Positions 63,235 to 64,000 of a DNA stretch of 64,000 nt are shown here, piece by piece (position 1 is the stretch's first letter; every line of letters starts with the position of its first letter). This stretch comes from Methylophilus methylotrophus DSM 46235 = ATCC 53528 (GTDB lineage: Bacteria; Pseudomonadota; Gammaproteobacteria; Burkholderiales; Methylophilaceae), in the NCBI RefSeq assembly GCF_000378225.1, contig NZ_KB905141.1, positions 697,326 to 761,325 of the forward strand. Reading direction: 5' to 3'. The position numbers were made by a program, and so were the translations under genes. The notes under the pieces are model-generated. The model did not search any database, had not been told where the DNA came from, and was given only the letters and a program-made list of their open reading frames with translations.

Positions 63235-63996
63235 GTGAATCTATTAACGATCGTGAATCAGACCAGACAACGATACGGCCGCCTGTGCAAGGCATATGCC
63301 ACGCATGGCTTATGGAAGCTGGGGTTTAAACAATGGGGTAAGCATGCGCCTTTTTACATGCTGAGCGATGAATTGCTGGGCTGGAATATGCTCAGGATTC
63401 GGCAAAGTGGGAACGGAGTCCTTGATGTGCAGGATATTTCCACCATTCGCCAGATGCTGGAAACTGCGCAACAACGGTCCATGGCCAAGTTGCACCCTGC
63501 CCTGCTGGATCAATGGTTTTTCCTGGCGGTAGGTGCCATACAGGTACAGTCGCAAACAGGCAGCAGTCAGGCCTGGCAACTGTTTGACCAGTCCGTGCAT
63601 AGCCAGCTGGCGCCGACTGTTTTTTACCGCTCACTGTCATTTGGCCTGCTAGTGAGTTTGTGTGTGATGTGGATGACTTTTGCCCCAGTGAAGCAAAAAC
63701 CGTTGGAAGCTGAGCCTTTGGAGAGCCCGCTCAGCCAGAATGTGGGTACCGCTGATCCGGTCACACTGAGTCTGCTCAACCTGGCCTACCAGAAAATGCA
63801 AAATGGCAGCTGCCAGCTGCCGCAGGCAGCCATGTTGCCAGAAGTACAGCGCCGTGCCTTTATCATGTTTGTGACAGAAGGCAAGGTCGATACAGACCAG
63901 GTGGAACCGTTACGGCAAGCGCTAGGCTATGTTAGCTGCCTTTACCCGCAAGAACTGATGCGGCCACAAGGGCGGGATCGTATCCCTAGAGAATAA
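63235..63996 (+). CDS. Hypothetical protein with one membrane segment, 253 aa
   Basis: A protein divergent from mxaR, starting with GTG at 63235 preceded by AGGGGTT. One membrane segment is clear (FYRSLSFGLLVSLCVMWMTF, about 130-149). After it, a 100-residue periplasmic part contains three cysteines (two in the mature region as NGSCQLP and YVSCLYP), which could form a disulfide. No family recognised. Position beside the mxa operon is suggestive, nothing more. Confidence 0.65.
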   Translation: MNLLTIVNQTRQRYGRLCKAYATHGLWKLGFKQWGKHAPFYMLSDELLGWNMLRIRQSGNGVLDVQDISTIRQMLETAQQRSMAKLHPALLDQWFFLAVGAIQVQSQTGSSQAWQLFDQSVHSQLAPTVFYRSLSFGLLVSLCVMWMTFAPVKQKPLEAEPLESPLSQNVGTADPVTLSLLNLAYQKMQNGSCQLPQAAMLPEVQRRAFIMFVTEGKVDTDQVEPLRQALGYVSCLYPQELMRPQGRDRIPRE

Positions 63997-64000
63997 GCGC

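Overview
The window looks like the chromosome of a methylotrophic betaproteobacterium, most likely in the family Methylophilaceae. The reasons are the mxaR-S-A-C-K-L methanol-dehydrogenase maturation genes at the right end, the sulfate-assimilation cluster cysI-DUF934-cysH-cysD-cysN with a CysB regulator, and the betaproteobacterial order rpsB-tsf-pyrH-frr-uppS-cdsA-dxr-rseP-bamA-skp-lpxD-fabZ-lpxA-lpxB-rnhB. Species cannot be fixed from the sequence alone.

Layout. 1-7.25 kb: sulfate assimilation (partial cysB on the minus strand, a TSUP permease, then cysI, DUF934, cysH, cysD, cysN) and the ferredoxin gene fdxA. 7.3-21.9 kb: a long minus-strand run for translation (rpsB, tsf, frr), UMP synthesis, undecaprenyl and isoprenoid precursors, phospholipid and lipid A synthesis, and outer-membrane assembly. 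21.96-34.67 kb: an AT-rich 12.7-kb integrated element bounded by 17-bp direct repeats. 34.8-49.7 kb: core genes (dhaL, dhaK, a diguanylate cyclase, glnE, acs, prfC, an ASCH protein, a YchJ-like protein, an EF-hand protein, prfB, and a DUF47-pit phosphate transporter). 49.7-53.7 kb: pstSCAB behind a clear PHO box. 53.7-57.7 kb: an ABM-fold protein, a GT4 glycosyltransferase, a phospholipase-C-like protein and a membrane metallophosphoesterase. 57.75-63.05 kb: mxaRSACKL, followed by an unknown divergent membrane protein.

The most unusual object is the element. Its attachment core is the anticodon-loop region of a host tRNA-Arg(CCU) gene. The 5' part of that tRNA lies outside the right end and the 3' part outside the left end; joined, they make a perfect 76-nt cloverleaf. 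Integration therefore destroys the gene rather than restoring it. The element carries its own intact, sequence-divergent tRNA-Arg(CCU) just inside the left end. It also encodes a tyrosine recombinase, an H-NS-like protein, a RepL-like winged-helix protein next to a repeat- and palindrome-rich origin-like region, a MobF-type relaxase, a TraD/TrwB-type coupling protein, ribbon-helix-helix proteins, and a type II restriction-modification pair. No mating-pore genes are present, so it is best read as an integrative, mobilizable, plasmid-like element that compensates for the tRNA it breaks.

A second oddity is at cysH. Its last codons are present twice: once in frame with AT-rich synonymous codons, and again 103 bp downstream with host-like codons followed by a stop. 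This suggests a small insertion that supplied a replacement C-terminus.
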